Shown: positions 36,003 to 46,700 of the stretch, piece by piece
How positions within the stretch are numbered: position 1 is the first letter of the stretch
How the letters are laid out: each line of letters begins with the position of its first letter
Source of the DNA: an uncultured Marinifilum sp.
GTDB lineage: Bacteria; Bacteroidota; Bacteroidia; Bacteroidales; Marinifilaceae
NCBI RefSeq assembly: GCF_963677195.1
Contig: NZ_OY781918.1
Location: 1,662,923 to 1,726,922, forward strand
Direction: 5' to 3'
DNA: 64,000 nt
The notes under the pieces: generated by a model
The model's database searches: none
Told to the model about the DNA's origin: nothing
The model's input: the letters and a program-made list of their open reading frames with translations, nothing else
Program-made: the position numbers and the translations under genes

Positions 36003-36293
36003 ATGAAAGATATTTGTGTGCCAATTCCTTTTACTAAGGGTAGTAATTTAGCCGAAATTGAAATAAAAATAGAAGGCAGAAAAAGAAAAATACAATATCG
36101 AATTGAGTCTTTTCGATGGGAATTGAAAGACAATTCGGATAATGCTAAAAATTATCCTAAAGGGGAGAGTTTATTAAAAATTAAAAATTTAAAGCAAGCT
36201 ATTGCTAATTACGATAACAATTGGGAGTTGATACAAATTTATGCTCCATCTAAAGTTTCTAAATTTATTCAGGTATTATTTCGAAAAAAATAA
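36003..36293 (+). CDS. Conserved small protein of unknown function
   Basis: A 96-aa basic protein without signal peptide or membrane segment, 31 nt after the second permease and on the same strand. It has a beta-rich start (VPIPFTKGSNLAEIEIKIEG), a central FRWEL, and an amphipathic C-terminus containing LKQAIANYDNNWELIQIYAP. I do not recognise a named family. Spacing and direction suggest it belongs to the transporter operon. The composition is normal for a real gene, and the frame is clean with an ATG start. Confidence 0.65.
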   Translation: MKDICVPIPFTKGSNLAEIEIKIEGRKRKIQYRIESFRWELKDNSDNAKNYPKGESLLKIKNLKQAIANYDNNWELIQIYAPSKVSKFIQVLFRKK

Positions 36294-36376
36294 CTTGCTT
36301 TTCTAATTATGCTTGTAACTTTCCTTGATTTCATTCGTCATAAGTGCGAAACAAAATCCAATTAAATTAAGTCGGC

Positions 36377-37594
36377 ATGAATTATTTATACAAAATAGTA
36401 TTGTCATTTTTTCTATTTCTTAGTGTGTCCGGACTAAAATCACAGACCTACAATTGTAACTTATACGGATCAATCACCACTGTTGATGGAGATATTTACA
36501 AAGGGCCTATTCGCTGGAACGATGAAGAAGTTTTTTTAACAGATATTTTTAACTCTCAGAAAATAGAAAATCCATATTTAAAGTACCTCGGAAATAAAGA
36601 TAGATCTGGAAATGATTACAAAAGAAGTAATAGATGGTTTAATGATGAAGCATCCCAAAGCAGTAGGTATGCTCGAAAATTTGAATGCCGTTTTGGCGAT
36701 ATAAAATCACTCTCGGTTACAGGTTATGAATCTGTTAATCTAGAACTAAATACTGGAAAATTTATTAATTTATCTGGAGGATCAAACGATTTAGGTAATT
36801 CGGTATGGATACTCGATCATGAGTTGGGTCTAATAAAAGTAGCATGGAATAGAATTGATCTTGTGAATTTTTTCACACCAGATGTGCAAGCTACGGAAAG
36901 TTTTGGAGATCCTATTTATGGTAAAATTACAAGTACCATTGGAGAGTTCGAGGGATTTATTCAATGGGATCATGACGAAAGATTATTGTCGGATAAATTA
37001 GATGGACGAAGTAAGGATGGTGATGTGAATATTCCATTCGATAGAATTAAAAAAATACAGAAAACAAAATACGGAAGCTTAATTAGTTTGTCTTCGGGGA
37101 GAGAGTTTGAGCTAAAAAATTCAAACGATGTAACTAGCCAAAACAGAGGAATAATTGTAACAATTTCGGGCGTAGGGCGAATCGATTTTACATGGAAACA
37201 TTTTTTATCTCTAGAATTACTGCCAATACCTAAAGGTAAGATTAATTGTTATTCAGAGTTTAAAAAAACAGAACGATTGTATGGGAAAGTTACCACCACA
37301 AAAAACGATGTTTACGAAGGAGTAATTGTATATGATCTGGATGAGGCAATGGATTCTGAAATTTTAAATGGTTTAAATGATAATTTAGAGTTTTCTGTTC
37401 CTTTTAAAAATATTAAGAAAATAGAACCTAAATCTTATGATTATTGTTTGATAGAGCTAAAAACTGGTGAAAATCTATATTTGGGTGATCAGACAGATGT
37501 ATCTTCAACTAATGCTGGAGTAATAGTTTTTAAAGGAGAAAATGAATACCAATTAATAAAATGGACAAATATTAAGTTAATTGAATTTATGTAG
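36377..37594 (+). CDS. Secreted protein with three ~105-140-residue internal repeats, unknown function
   Basis: A 405-aa protein with a signal peptide (MNYLYKIVLSFFLFLSVSGL, cut near KSQ). The mature part is three diverged copies of one unit, at about residues 30-167, 181-284 and 302-405. Each opens with YG-x-[IV]-T-T and an EG/KG-x-I step (IYKGPIRW, EFEGFIQW, VYEGVIVY), then an IKKI or DIKSL strand, a G-x-x-x-L turn followed by an N/D-rich loop, and ends in W-x-x-[IF]. The beta-rich pattern suggests repeated small barrels or sandwiches in the periplasm or outer membrane. It is probably the last gene of the transporter operon; a hairpin follows at 37647-37673. Function not known. Confidence 0.8.
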   Translation: MNYLYKIVLSFFLFLSVSGLKSQTYNCNLYGSITTVDGDIYKGPIRWNDEEVFLTDIFNSQKIENPYLKYLGNKDRSGNDYKRSNRWFNDEASQSSRYARKFECRFGDIKSLSVTGYESVNLELNTGKFINLSGGSNDLGNSVWILDHELGLIKVAWNRIDLVNFFTPDVQATESFGDPIYGKITSTIGEFEGFIQWDHDERLLSDKLDGRSKDGDVNIPFDRIKKIQKTKYGSLISLSSGREFELKNSNDVTSQNRGIIVTISGVGRIDFTWKHFLSLELLPIPKGKINCYSEFKKTERLYGKVTTTKNDVYEGVIVYDLDEAMDSEILNGLNDNLEFSVPFKNIKKIEPKSYDYCLIELKTGENLYLGDQTDVSSTNAGVIVFKGENEYQLIKWTNIKLIEFM

Positions 37595-37931
37595 AAAAAG
37601 TAACAATATTTCAGTCATAAATAACTAGTATTATAGGCTAGTGTAGGTCTAATTAAGCTAATTTTAATTAGACTTAATTTTTGTAATAAATTGATTTGTA
37701 TTGAATTAAATGGGTTTAATTTTTGTAAAACAAAAACAATTAATAACTTAACAAAAATTTGTGAAAAAGAATTTAAAATTTAATGGAGTAATTATTAATA
37801 TGTTGAAAAAAATTAGCAAATTTGAAACTTATTAATTTTTCTCTCGTCAAAATAAGAAGTTCTTTTGTTGATAAAAATTACGTTTTTATCTAATTGGTTA
37901 GTGAGTTCGATTGATTTGAAAACTATTTGTT
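37595..37931. other. 337-bp AT-rich region before the giant adhesin gene
   Basis: It holds the hairpin at 37647-37673 and long AT-rich sequence that should carry the adhesin promoter. No box with both -33 and -7 at the right spacing stands out, and I see no gene on either strand. Confidence 0.4.
37647..37685 (+). terminator. Hairpin terminator after the triple-repeat gene
   Basis: Perfect 10-bp stem GTCTAATTAA (37647-37656) / TTAATTAGAC (37664-37673) with a 7-nt loop, then TTAATTTTT. AT-rich, so only moderately strong. Confidence 0.6.
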
Positions 37932-40900
37932 ATGAAAAGATATGGAGCAAGTTTACTCTTATTAATATTAATACATATTGTTAGTTTTACTGCTCAAGCA
38001 CGTGATTTCTATTGGATTGGTGGTACTGGTAATTTCAATGATATAAAACATTGGAGCGATCAGCCAGGAGGTAAGGTTAACCCATGGGCACTTTTGCCTG
38101 ATAAGGATGATAATGTGTACTTCGATGAGTACTCTTTTCCCGATGCTGGTGCAAGTGTTACAATAACCAGCGTAGCCCGTTGTGCAAATATGCATTGGGG
38201 TAATGTGAAAAATATGCCTACTTTTACTTCCGACGACAATAATGCTCACTATTTAGTTGTATACGGAGGACTTACCTTTAATAATAAAATGATCCTCGAT
38301 TTGGATCGGCCCCTATATTTTAGAGCAAGTACCGAAGGAAATGAGATCGATTTTGGTGGAAATGTATTCGATGGAGATCTTATTTTTGAAAACAATGGTG
38401 GCTGGCGAATTACTAGCGATCTTGATTTGATAAATAATGATATCTATTTTAATCAAGGATCATTAAGTATCGAAGCTACAGTAAATTGCGCTCAGTTTAT
38501 TTCCGAAAATTCGGTTTCCAGAGAACTATATCTAAATTCTTCGAATATTAATTTATCGGATAGTGGAAATTCTGTTATCTCGATTCTTACAGACAATCTG
38601 CTTGTTGATGCTGGCGATTCAAAAATTAATATTTTATCAAACAATTCATCAATTGAAACTTCCGGATTAAAAAATATTGAATTCTATGATGTTGTTTTCG
38701 AAGGTAATTCAGGAATTGTAGCAACTTCTAGCCCATTAGCTTCTTTTAATAGTTTAACTTTTAATCAAGATGGTAGCCTTAAAGGACAAAACGATTTTCA
38801 GGAATTGTTATTTACTCAGGGATTCTCTTATTTTATCGATAGCGATGGTATCCAAAAGGTAAACAGTAAATTCACCGCAAAAGGTACATGTTACGCTTTT
38901 ATTACAATAAATGGAGCTAGTTCGGGAGGATTTATTTCTGCCGAAACAGTCGATTTAGAATATTTAAAAGTAAATAATATTACTGCCAGCGGTTCTGCTG
39001 TTAATTTTGATGCTAAAACTTCTTATGATCTGGGGGGTAATTCAGGCTGGAACTTTGGTGCGCCTTCTTTCGACGATTATACATGGACAGGTGCAGGTCC
39101 CGATAATAATTGGTCTAACTATTTAAACTGGGATAAAGGCTGCGTACCTTCAAGAAATAACAATGCAATTATTGGAGCTGGCTACACCGTAGTGATTGAC
39201 CAGCCGGCAGAATGTAAATCTTTAACTGTCGATGATGCCGCTATTCTTGATGGTTCTGGAACTTTAGAGATATACGCTTCCTTAACAGCCACAAATGCTA
39301 CTTGGAATTACGATGGAGAAACCTACTTTAAAGGTGTCAATTTAGGGAATACTATCTCTATTAATGCAAATTTAACAGGATCTGTATTTATTGAAGGAAC
39401 GGGAGATTGGACCTTAAATACAGTCTTGAATATTGCTAATGATTTATACTTAAATTCAGGAACATTAAATACTAATGGAAATGATGTGTCTATTAATCGA
39501 TTTGTATCTAATTCTTCAGCTACTCGCGCTTTCGATATTTCAAATTCCAATGTTCAGATAAACCAGGGAAGCCTAAAAGCATGGCATGTTCAAGGTGGTG
39601 GTTTTTCTATCGATCATGTAAATTCAACAATTTTTCTTGTTGGAGGAGCCGAATTTTATAACAATTCATCCGACGGGGTAAGTTATGGAAAAGTAGTTTT
39701 TGATAACTCACTTGGCGATTTGGTATATCTAACTAACGAAGATCCAGTAGTTGATCCTATTTTCGAAGAACTTATTTTTAATGGAAGAGCCAATGTTTCA
39801 GGTAATCATCAGTTTACAAAAATAGTTTTTAGCAAAGGAAATGAATATAAGTTTCAGGCTGGAAGCACTCAGAAAATATTATCGGCAGATGGATTAATTG
39901 CAGAAGGAACATGTTCCGACTATATTACTTTTAAAGGAGATGGAGGTATCGCATTTATCGATAGTGATGTGAGTTCGAGTAAGATTGTTAGAGTTCGTGT
40001 TGAAGATGTAAATGTTAAAGGAGGAGTGCTTACTTCGGCCGAAGGAGGATTAGTGGCAAGTCAGTCTATTGCTGTTTCGGGTTACGATGGCTGGGTTTTT
40101 CCCGACGATTTAACTGGTGCTGATATTTATTGGACTGGTAAAATTGATGATAACTGGTTCGAAGCAGAAAACTGGGAAGGTAATTGTATTCCAACCAGAA
40201 AGGATAATGTATTTTTCAATGATTCAAAAGTTGTAAGTGGCGGAAGCTCCGAGGTAAATATATCACAAAAAGGAAGTGTTGCCGAGTGTAAAAAAATGAC
40301 TTGGGAAAATGCTTCGGGAATGACATTCTCGGGAGATCAGCCAATTAATATTTTTGGAAGTTTAGATATGTCGGGAATGATTGCAGGGAGTAATTCCTAC
40401 TCGGGTGCAATTAATTTTGAAGCTGAAGAAGCTGCTACAATCAAAATAGGCGATATTCAGTTATTAAGCGACCTTAATTTTATTGGAAATCAGCAAGAAG
40501 ATGGAACTTGGTTAGCAGGTCCATGGAGTATTATTTCTGAATTGGTAACAACTGGCGATCTAGATCTTACCCATGGTGCTCTTACAACTAATGGAAATAA
40601 TATTGAAGTAAGTGAGTTTTATTCTAATTATGCAGATCAATCGCGTTCCTTAAACTTAGGATCTTCTATTTTGAGAGTTGACCGAATGGAAATATCTGCC
40701 GATGAATTTATTTTTGATGCAGGAACTTCTGAAATTCAATTTGCAGAAGCACAAGATCTAATTATTTCGAAAGGAGATGAAACTCTTACTTTCAACAATA
40801 TAACATTCGAAGAGAGTGATGGAAATGCTTATGTTGATGTATTTGCTGATAATGTGAGCTTTAATAATATGGTTTTTGCCGGGAATACTTATTTTAGAAA

Positions 40901-43724
40901 ACGAAATGATTCGAAAATAAGCTTTACCGCCGAAAATATTCAAATGGCTGTAGGTAAAACTTATGTTTTTGAAGCTGCTCAAACCTATATTTTAGGTGGT
41001 TTAATTGCAAATGGAGCATGCGAAGGAACTATCGATATTACTGGATCAGATTCTGATGCTGCAATTTTTCAGGCAAAAACTAGTGTAAGTAATATAGAAG
41101 TTAATTCGGTTAACTTATTAAATATACATGCCGAACCCGACGATGTATTTGTAGCTAAAAAGTCATTGGATTTAGGAAATACAGATGGTTGGAAATTTGA
41201 AGATGAACCTGTTGGTGATGATTTATTCTGGGTTGGTGGAACAGGATACTGGGATGATCCGAACCATTGGTCTACTACTTCAGGAGGAGCACCCGATGGA
41301 TGTGTGCCAACGGCTAAAGACAATGTTTATTTCGATGCAAATTCGTTTCCTATTTTTGATCCAGTAGTTTATACTGGTGCTGGTGATATTCGTTGTCGAA
41401 CAATGGATTGGACCGGTTCAGAGGGAGTTAGACCTAATTTTGAAATGGGAGATACCGATATTTCTGGTGTTTATATTTATGGTTCTTTCATTTTAAATTC
41501 ATCGCTTACAATAGATTTATCTCCATTTGTAGATTTTTACTTTAGAGCAACCGAAGCTCAGGATATTAATCCATTTGCTTATGTATTTCCTAATAATGTA
41601 GAGTTCGATGGTAAAGACGGCGTATGGACAATGCAAGATAGTCTTGTTGTTGAAGGCGATATCTTAATTCAATATGGAAATATTAATGCCAATGGTAATT
41701 ATATAGAAAGTAGAAGTATTGTTTCTAGTGAACCAACAGACGATTCCGATTCAAGAGGATTAAATATTGAAAATTCGGAGTGTGTAATAACAGGTATAGA
41801 TGACGAATTTGATAGTTCTATCTACTTAAATCTTTCCGATAACTATGGAAAATTCCAGACTTTTAACCTATTGGCTGATGGAAGTACTATCCGATTAGAG
41901 GGAGATGATGCCAAAATTGTTTTATCTGGAACATCGGCTAATGCAATTAGTTTTAATGAAGTAATATTTGAACAAACAGGATGGTTAAATTCAGGATTTT
42001 CAGGTATGGACGTTTATGCTTCTCATCTTCTGTTTCAAGAAAATGGTAATATAAGTGGTAAGAATAACCGATTTGGAAAATTAGAATTATCAAGAGGTTT
42101 CGAATTTCAGTTCGAAGATGGAAGAACCATAGAAATGGATTCTTTACTTGTTGAAGGTAGCTGTTTTGCTCCAATATACTTACACTCTAACGATGATGGA
42201 AAAGAAACTTTTATAAAATCTGCAAATAATGTAAATGGTGACTTTTTGGAGTTGAAAGATATTCATGCTCTTGATCATACAACAATAACTTATACCGCAA
42301 CGAATTCTCAAGATCTGGGAAATGTTGTGGGCTGGAATATTGATGAAGTAATTGCACCAATTTCTCTTTACTGGACAGGAAACGGTGCCGACGATAGTTG
42401 GCACAATCATGAAAATTGGAGCAGGGCTGCCGATGGTAGCGAGGAAGGTTGTGTTCCAACAATTAACGATGATGTATTTTTTACAGCTAATTCATTTTTA
42501 GGCAGTAAATTGGTCGAAGTGCTTAGCGATGCCGAATGTCATAATATGACATGGGAAGATGATATCGATCCTGCAGCAAATTTTTCGGTAAACGAAAAAA
42601 TACAAATTGGAGGTTTCATGGATTTGGCTGAAAGCATGAAGCTTGATATGAAAGGAACTCTTGAATTTGTAGGAGATGGAATTAGTGGAGATAAAAGTGT
42701 TGATTTTGCTGATAAATCAATGGATGGAGATATCATATTTAACGGAGATGCTCAGTCGTGGATATGGGAATCTGGATTTACCAGTTCAGGAAATTTAAAT
42801 ATAGAAGCTGGTTCGGTTTCTACTAAGGAATACGATTTTTCAGTAGGTAAATTTAATTCTACTTCTACTTTTTATCGATATTTTAATATGACAGGTTCCA
42901 GAGTTTCTATCACTTCCTCCGAAGAAAAATGTTGGCACATGTTAATGAATACTCCTTTGGGAATGGATTTTATTGCTACCGATACTCAACTAGATTTTAT
43001 AAATGGTGGTGAACTTTTTTGTACTACCGACGGAGATGTTACTTTCGGATTTGTCGATTTCTATAATAATGGTATTCTTAACATTAATAGTGATTCCAAT
43101 TTGGAGCATGGACATTTTGGTGCGGTTAAATTTCATGAGCAGGGACAGGTTTTTGGAACAAACGATTTTACAAATCTAGAGTTCACACTCGGATATGAAG
43201 GTAATACCATCGAATCTGGAAAAACAATTATTGTTGAGCACGACTTAACAATGGAAGGGGTTCGTTGTTCTTATGTTTTTCTTAAAGCAAGTACTCCTGG
43301 AGATATTGCATATATTCATAAACCAACAGGACTTTTCGAAAAAATATACAATGCTTCTTTCGAAGATATTCAGGGATCTACCGGTTCCGGTGCTATAAAT
43401 CACCCTGTAAAATATCATTTCGATTTTTCGAATACTACAGGTTTCGAATTATTCACCGAAGATGCCGATGGTGACGGAGAGGATGATGAAAATCCACCAG
43501 CTTTTGAAGAAACCTTTGATAAAGAAGAGTGGTGTAGTAATATTGCTCAAATTGATAATGTTGAGGGGTTTCCAATAAATAGTGCTACAACTTTCCAATG
43601 GTATTTTAGTGATGATGATGGTGCTACGTATAAAATATTAGATGGAGAAACTAATGCCGTAATTGAAGTTACCGAAAATGGTTTTTATAAAGTAGAAGTT
43701 ATTTATGCTGTGAACTACAGGTAG
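37932..43724 (+). CDS. Giant SprB-like surface adhesin, 5' part (broken by frameshift)
   Basis: A 1930-codon frame with a signal peptide (about residues 1-23, cut after AQA). The body is five diverged repeats beginning at about residues 26, 383, 732, 1098 and 1479. Each has a head of the form YW-[TV]-G...W...NW/HW...(C[VI]P)...D-x-V-[YF]-F (the CVP/CIP step is missing from the first head), a beta-rich middle and, in most, a tail of the form (D)LGN-x-x-GW-x-[FI]. An Ig/PKD-like segment follows from about 1850. The frame ends at TAG 43722, but sense continues in the +1 frame (43714 onward). The full protein would be about 3,180 residues, comparable to gliding adhesins. Without the 3' part it lacks a T9SS signal. 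Confidence 0.9.
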   Translation: MKRYGASLLLLILIHIVSFTAQARDFYWIGGTGNFNDIKHWSDQPGGKVNPWALLPDKDDNVYFDEYSFPDAGASVTITSVARCANMHWGNVKNMPTFTSDDNNAHYLVVYGGLTFNNKMILDLDRPLYFRASTEGNEIDFGGNVFDGDLIFENNGGWRITSDLDLINNDIYFNQGSLSIEATVNCAQFISENSVSRELYLNSSNINLSDSGNSVISILTDNLLVDAGDSKINILSNNSSIETSGLKNIEFYDVVFEGNSGIVATSSPLASFNSLTFNQDGSLKGQNDFQELLFTQGFSYFIDSDGIQKVNSKFTAKGTCYAFITINGASSGGFISAETVDLEYLKVNNITASGSAVNFDAKTSYDLGGNSGWNFGAPSFDDYTWTGAGPDNNWSNYLNWDKGCVPSRNNNAIIGAGYTVVIDQPAECKSLTVDDAAILDGSGTLEIYASLTATNATWNYDGETYFKGVNLGNTISINANLTGSVFIEGTGDWTLNTVLNIANDLYLNSGTLNTNGNDVSINRFVSNSSATRAFDISNSNVQINQGSLKAWHVQGGGFSIDHVNSTIFLVGGAEFYNNSSDGVSYGKVVFDNSLGDLVYLTNEDPVVDPIFEELIFNGRANVSGNHQFTKIVFSKGNEYKFQAGSTQKILSADGLIAEGTCSDYITFKGDGGIAFIDSDVSSSKIVRVRVEDVNVKGGVLTSAEGGLVASQSIAVSGYDGWVFPDDLTGADIYWTGKIDDNWFEAENWEGNCIPTRKDNVFFNDSKVVSGGSSEVNISQKGSVAECKKMTWENASGMTFSGDQPINIFGSLDMSGMIAGSNSYSGAINFEAEEAATIKIGDIQLLSDLNFIGNQQEDGTWLAGPWSIISELVTTGDLDLTHGALTTNGNNIEVSEFYSNYADQSRSLNLGSSILRVDRMEISADEFIFDAGTSEIQFAEAQDLIISKGDETLTFNNITFEESDGNAYVDVFADNVSFNNMVFAGNTYFRKRNDSKISFTAENIQMAVGKTYVFEAAQTYILGGLIANGACEGTIDITGSDSDAAIFQAKTSVSNIEVNSVNLLNIHAEPDDVFVAKKSLDLGNTDGWKFEDEPVGDDLFWVGGTGYWDDPNHWSTTSGGAPDGCVPTAKDNVYFDANSFPIFDPVVYTGAGDIRCRTMDWTGSEGVRPNFEMGDTDISGVYIYGSFILNSSLTIDLSPFVDFYFRATEAQDINPFAYVFPNNVEFDGKDGVWTMQDSLVVEGDILIQYGNINANGNYIESRSIVSSEPTDDSDSRGLNIENSECVITGIDDEFDSSIYLNLSDNYGKFQTFNLLADGSTIRLEGDDAKIVLSGTSANAISFNEVIFEQTGWLNSGFSGMDVYASHLLFQENGNISGKNNRFGKLELSRGFEFQFEDGRTIEMDSLLVEGSCFAPIYLHSNDDGKETFIKSANNVNGDFLELKDIHALDHTTITYTATNSQDLGNVVGWNIDEVIAPISLYWTGNGADDSWHNHENWSRAADGSEEGCVPTINDDVFFTANSFLGSKLVEVLSDAECHNMTWEDDIDPAANFSVNEKIQIGGFMDLAESMKLDMKGTLEFVGDGISGDKSVDFADKSMDGDIIFNGDAQSWIWESGFTSSGNLNIEAGSVSTKEYDFSVGKFNSTSTFYRYFNMTGSRVSITSSEEKCWHMLMNTPLGMDFIATDTQLDFINGGELFCTTDGDVTFGFVDFYNNGILNINSDSNLEHGHFGAVKFHEQGQVFGTNDFTNLEFTLGYEGNTIESGKTIIVEHDLTMEGVRCSYVFLKASTPGDIAYIHKPTGLFEKIYNASFEDIQGSTGSGAINHPVKYHFDFSNTTGFELFTEDADGDGEDDENPPAFEETFDKEEWCSNIAQIDNVEGFPINSATTFQWYFSDDDGATYKILDGETNAVIEVTENGFYKVEVIYAVNYR
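43711..43724 (+). other. Frameshift junction in the adhesin gene
   Basis: Frame 1 closes at TAG 43722-43724. The frame of the 3' part closes upstream at TGA 43711-43713, so the shift must fall between them. Dropping one T near 43716 gives a smooth reading, AVN-TGSDTECIIESIVEVV, joining both halves as an Ig/PKD-like strand. This is either a genuine one-base insertion, a sequencing error, or less likely a programmed +1 shift. Confidence 0.8.
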
Positions 43725-43764
43725 CGATACTGAATGTATAATTGAGTCAATTGTTGAAGTTGTC

Positions 43765-46700
43765 TTGGGAACTCCATCTACCGTTTCTTTGGAAATTACA
43801 TCTAATAATGTAAAATGTTTTGGACAGGAAGATGGTATTGTTGTTGCTAAAGTAAAAGATAATGCCACTGGAAATTATCCCGATTTTACTTTTTTCTGGG
43901 AAGATGAAGATGGAAACACTCCAGATAAAATTACAACAGATACTGATAACTGGACAAGTAAAGCTCTAGACCTTGCACCTGGAAAATATTACGTTAAGGT
44001 TGCCGATGTAAAAAAATGTGAGTTCGATACAATAGTAAATATTTTCGATGCTTATGAATTGTTAATAGATAAAATTGATACTACAAGTTTGACTTGTTAT
44101 ACAGTTCCAAGCGGAGAAATTAATATTGAAGCATCGGGTGGAACAGGAAATTTATCTTACTATTTAGATGAGAAATTACAAGCTGATGAAAATATCGGTG
44201 GATTATTTTCCGGTGACTATAAAGTGTATGTTCAGGATGAAAATAATTGTACAAGCGATACGCTTGATGTAAGTATAGATTCGAAACCAAAAATGGAACT
44301 TTCATTAAGCGGATCAAATATTCTTTGCTTTGGAGATACCAATGGAGAAATAAATCCAGTTGTAAGTGGCGGTGTTCCAGAATATTCGTATGCATGGACA
44401 GGTCCGGGAGGATTTTCTTCTACAGGATCTAATCTTACAGGATTATCTGGAGGATTGTATGAACTTACAGTTACTGATAAGCTTGGTTGTACTACCTTGG
44501 GAGAGCAGGAAATTGAAGAGCCCTTGGAACTTATTGCCTCTGAGTTAGTTGTAGAACCGGCTAATTGTCATGGTGAGTCTACTGGTGAAATATTTGTAGT
44601 GGGAGGACAGGGTACTCAACCATACAGGTATCTGCTTGATGGTAAGGAAGATGTTACTGGAATATTCGATAGTTTAGCCCCTGAGAATTACGCATTACGA
44701 ATCGTTGATGCCCATGGGTGTATATACGACAAGGATATTGAAGTGTCGGAGCCTAACGAAGTAGGATTTTTAGTTGATGATAAAGTTTTACCTTCTTGCG
44801 AACAAAATGAAGATGGAATTATTCATATTACACCTTATGGTGGAAACGAAGGTTATTCATTTGCATGGACCGGACCTAAGGATTATAAATCATATCAGCA
44901 AAATATAGAAAATTTGATTGCTGGGAAATATGCCTTACAAATTACCGATAAGAAAAACTGTACTTCAATAGATTCTGTTGATTTGAATTTAGGTCTTACT
45001 CTTCAGGTTGGTTTAGTTGTAGAACAACATGTTAAAGTGGCAGGTGGGAACGATGGAATTTTGGCCATAGAATTAATCGAAGGTAAACCTCCATATACCT
45101 ATACTCTAAACGGACCAAGTGGTGTAGTAAGTAGTCCCGATTTAGTTGAAGATAATTATTATTTAATAGAAAATTTAAGTGCAGGTGTTTATACCATTAT
45201 TGCAACAGATATTTCGGGATGCGCAACTGTAGAAAAATCAGTAATTATAGAAGAACCAAACTCTTTAGATGTTTATATTAAACAGATTATGCCTGTTGGT
45301 TGTGTCGATGCTTCCGATGGTGAACTTAAAGCCATTGTTGCTGGTGGTTCTGGAACTTATACTTACTCATGGACTGGACCCGATGGATATAGTGGTAGTG
45401 GGGAAAGCATATCTGGTTTATCAGCAGGCACTTATAGTGTTACGGTAATTAGTGATGGAAATTCTGCAAGTGCTAGTTTTGATTTATTGCCTGCCGATCC
45501 AATTATAGTTAGTGTAAGTAGTGTTAAAAATGTTTCGTGTTATCAGGCTGCCGATGGTGAAATAGAACTTTCGGTTGATGTAGGTGATGTTGATTATACC
45601 ATAGAGTGGACTAGCGACAATGGATTTTTATCATCAGCTAAGCATGTATTAGATTTAGAACCTGGTACTTATAATTATGTTGTAAGCACAGTTGCCGGAT
45701 GTAGTGTTTCTGGTAGCCAGAATATTACAGAGCCTATGCCTCTTAATTTAACTGTAACTCCTACCGATATTAGTATTGAAGGTGAGCGAGATGGAGAGTT
45801 AGGTGCTAGTTTTGGAAATGGTACTTCGCCTTATACTGTTATGGTTTCAGGTCCTAACGGATATTCTTTTTCCGATGAAGGAAATACCAGTGGTAGTATT
45901 TCTATAGATGGTCTAGAAATGGGAATTTACGAAGTTGTTGTTATCGATGCTAACGGCTGTAGAATAGAAGACGCTAAAAAAGTACACGAACCACTTAAGT
46001 TACTGGTATATACAACAAGTATTACCCATGTTACATGTCCGGGTGGCAACGATGGTGCCATAAGCATTGGTATTGATGATGAGAGTGATCCTGCAAATTT
46101 ATCTTTCTCGTGGGAAGCTGACAATTATTTTAGAAGTAATAATAAGGATATCAGTAATTTAGAGGCCGGAACATACCGATTAACAGTATACGATTCAGGT
46201 GGTGATCCTGGGTACGAAGAACAAACAATTATTGTTATTGTCGAGGAACCTGATGTATTATCTATTGATTATAATACCGAGAATATTTCTTGTTCGGAAA
46301 TGACTGATGGATATATTAATATTCAGGCACAAGGAGGAACACCAGGTTATACTTTTAGTTGGACAGGTACAGGTGTTGAACCTAATAATGAAGACCAAAA
46401 TAATCTTGTGCCCGGAATCTATACCGTTTATATAACAGATGTAAATAACTGTGTTTCCGAACCTATAGATATTGAAATTACAGAACCACCTAAGTTAAAT
46501 GTTACAGCTTCGGGTATGGGTGAGCCTACTTGTTATGGTGATGAAGATGGTTGGATACAGCTTGATATTTCCGATGGAACCGAACCTTATATTATCGAAT
46601 GGGATAATTATGGAAGTGTGACTCAACGTATTGATGGATTGGAAGATGGTATATATCATTATAATATTATTGATGCTAATGGCTGTGTTGAAAGTAACGA

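Noticed and set aside
43722..43725. Programmed +1 frameshift at AGG-TAG-C
   Set aside because: A P-site AGG tRNA would have to re-pair with GGT, a poor fit, and no stimulatory element is seen. A one-base insertion explains the data more simply, though it is not excluded.
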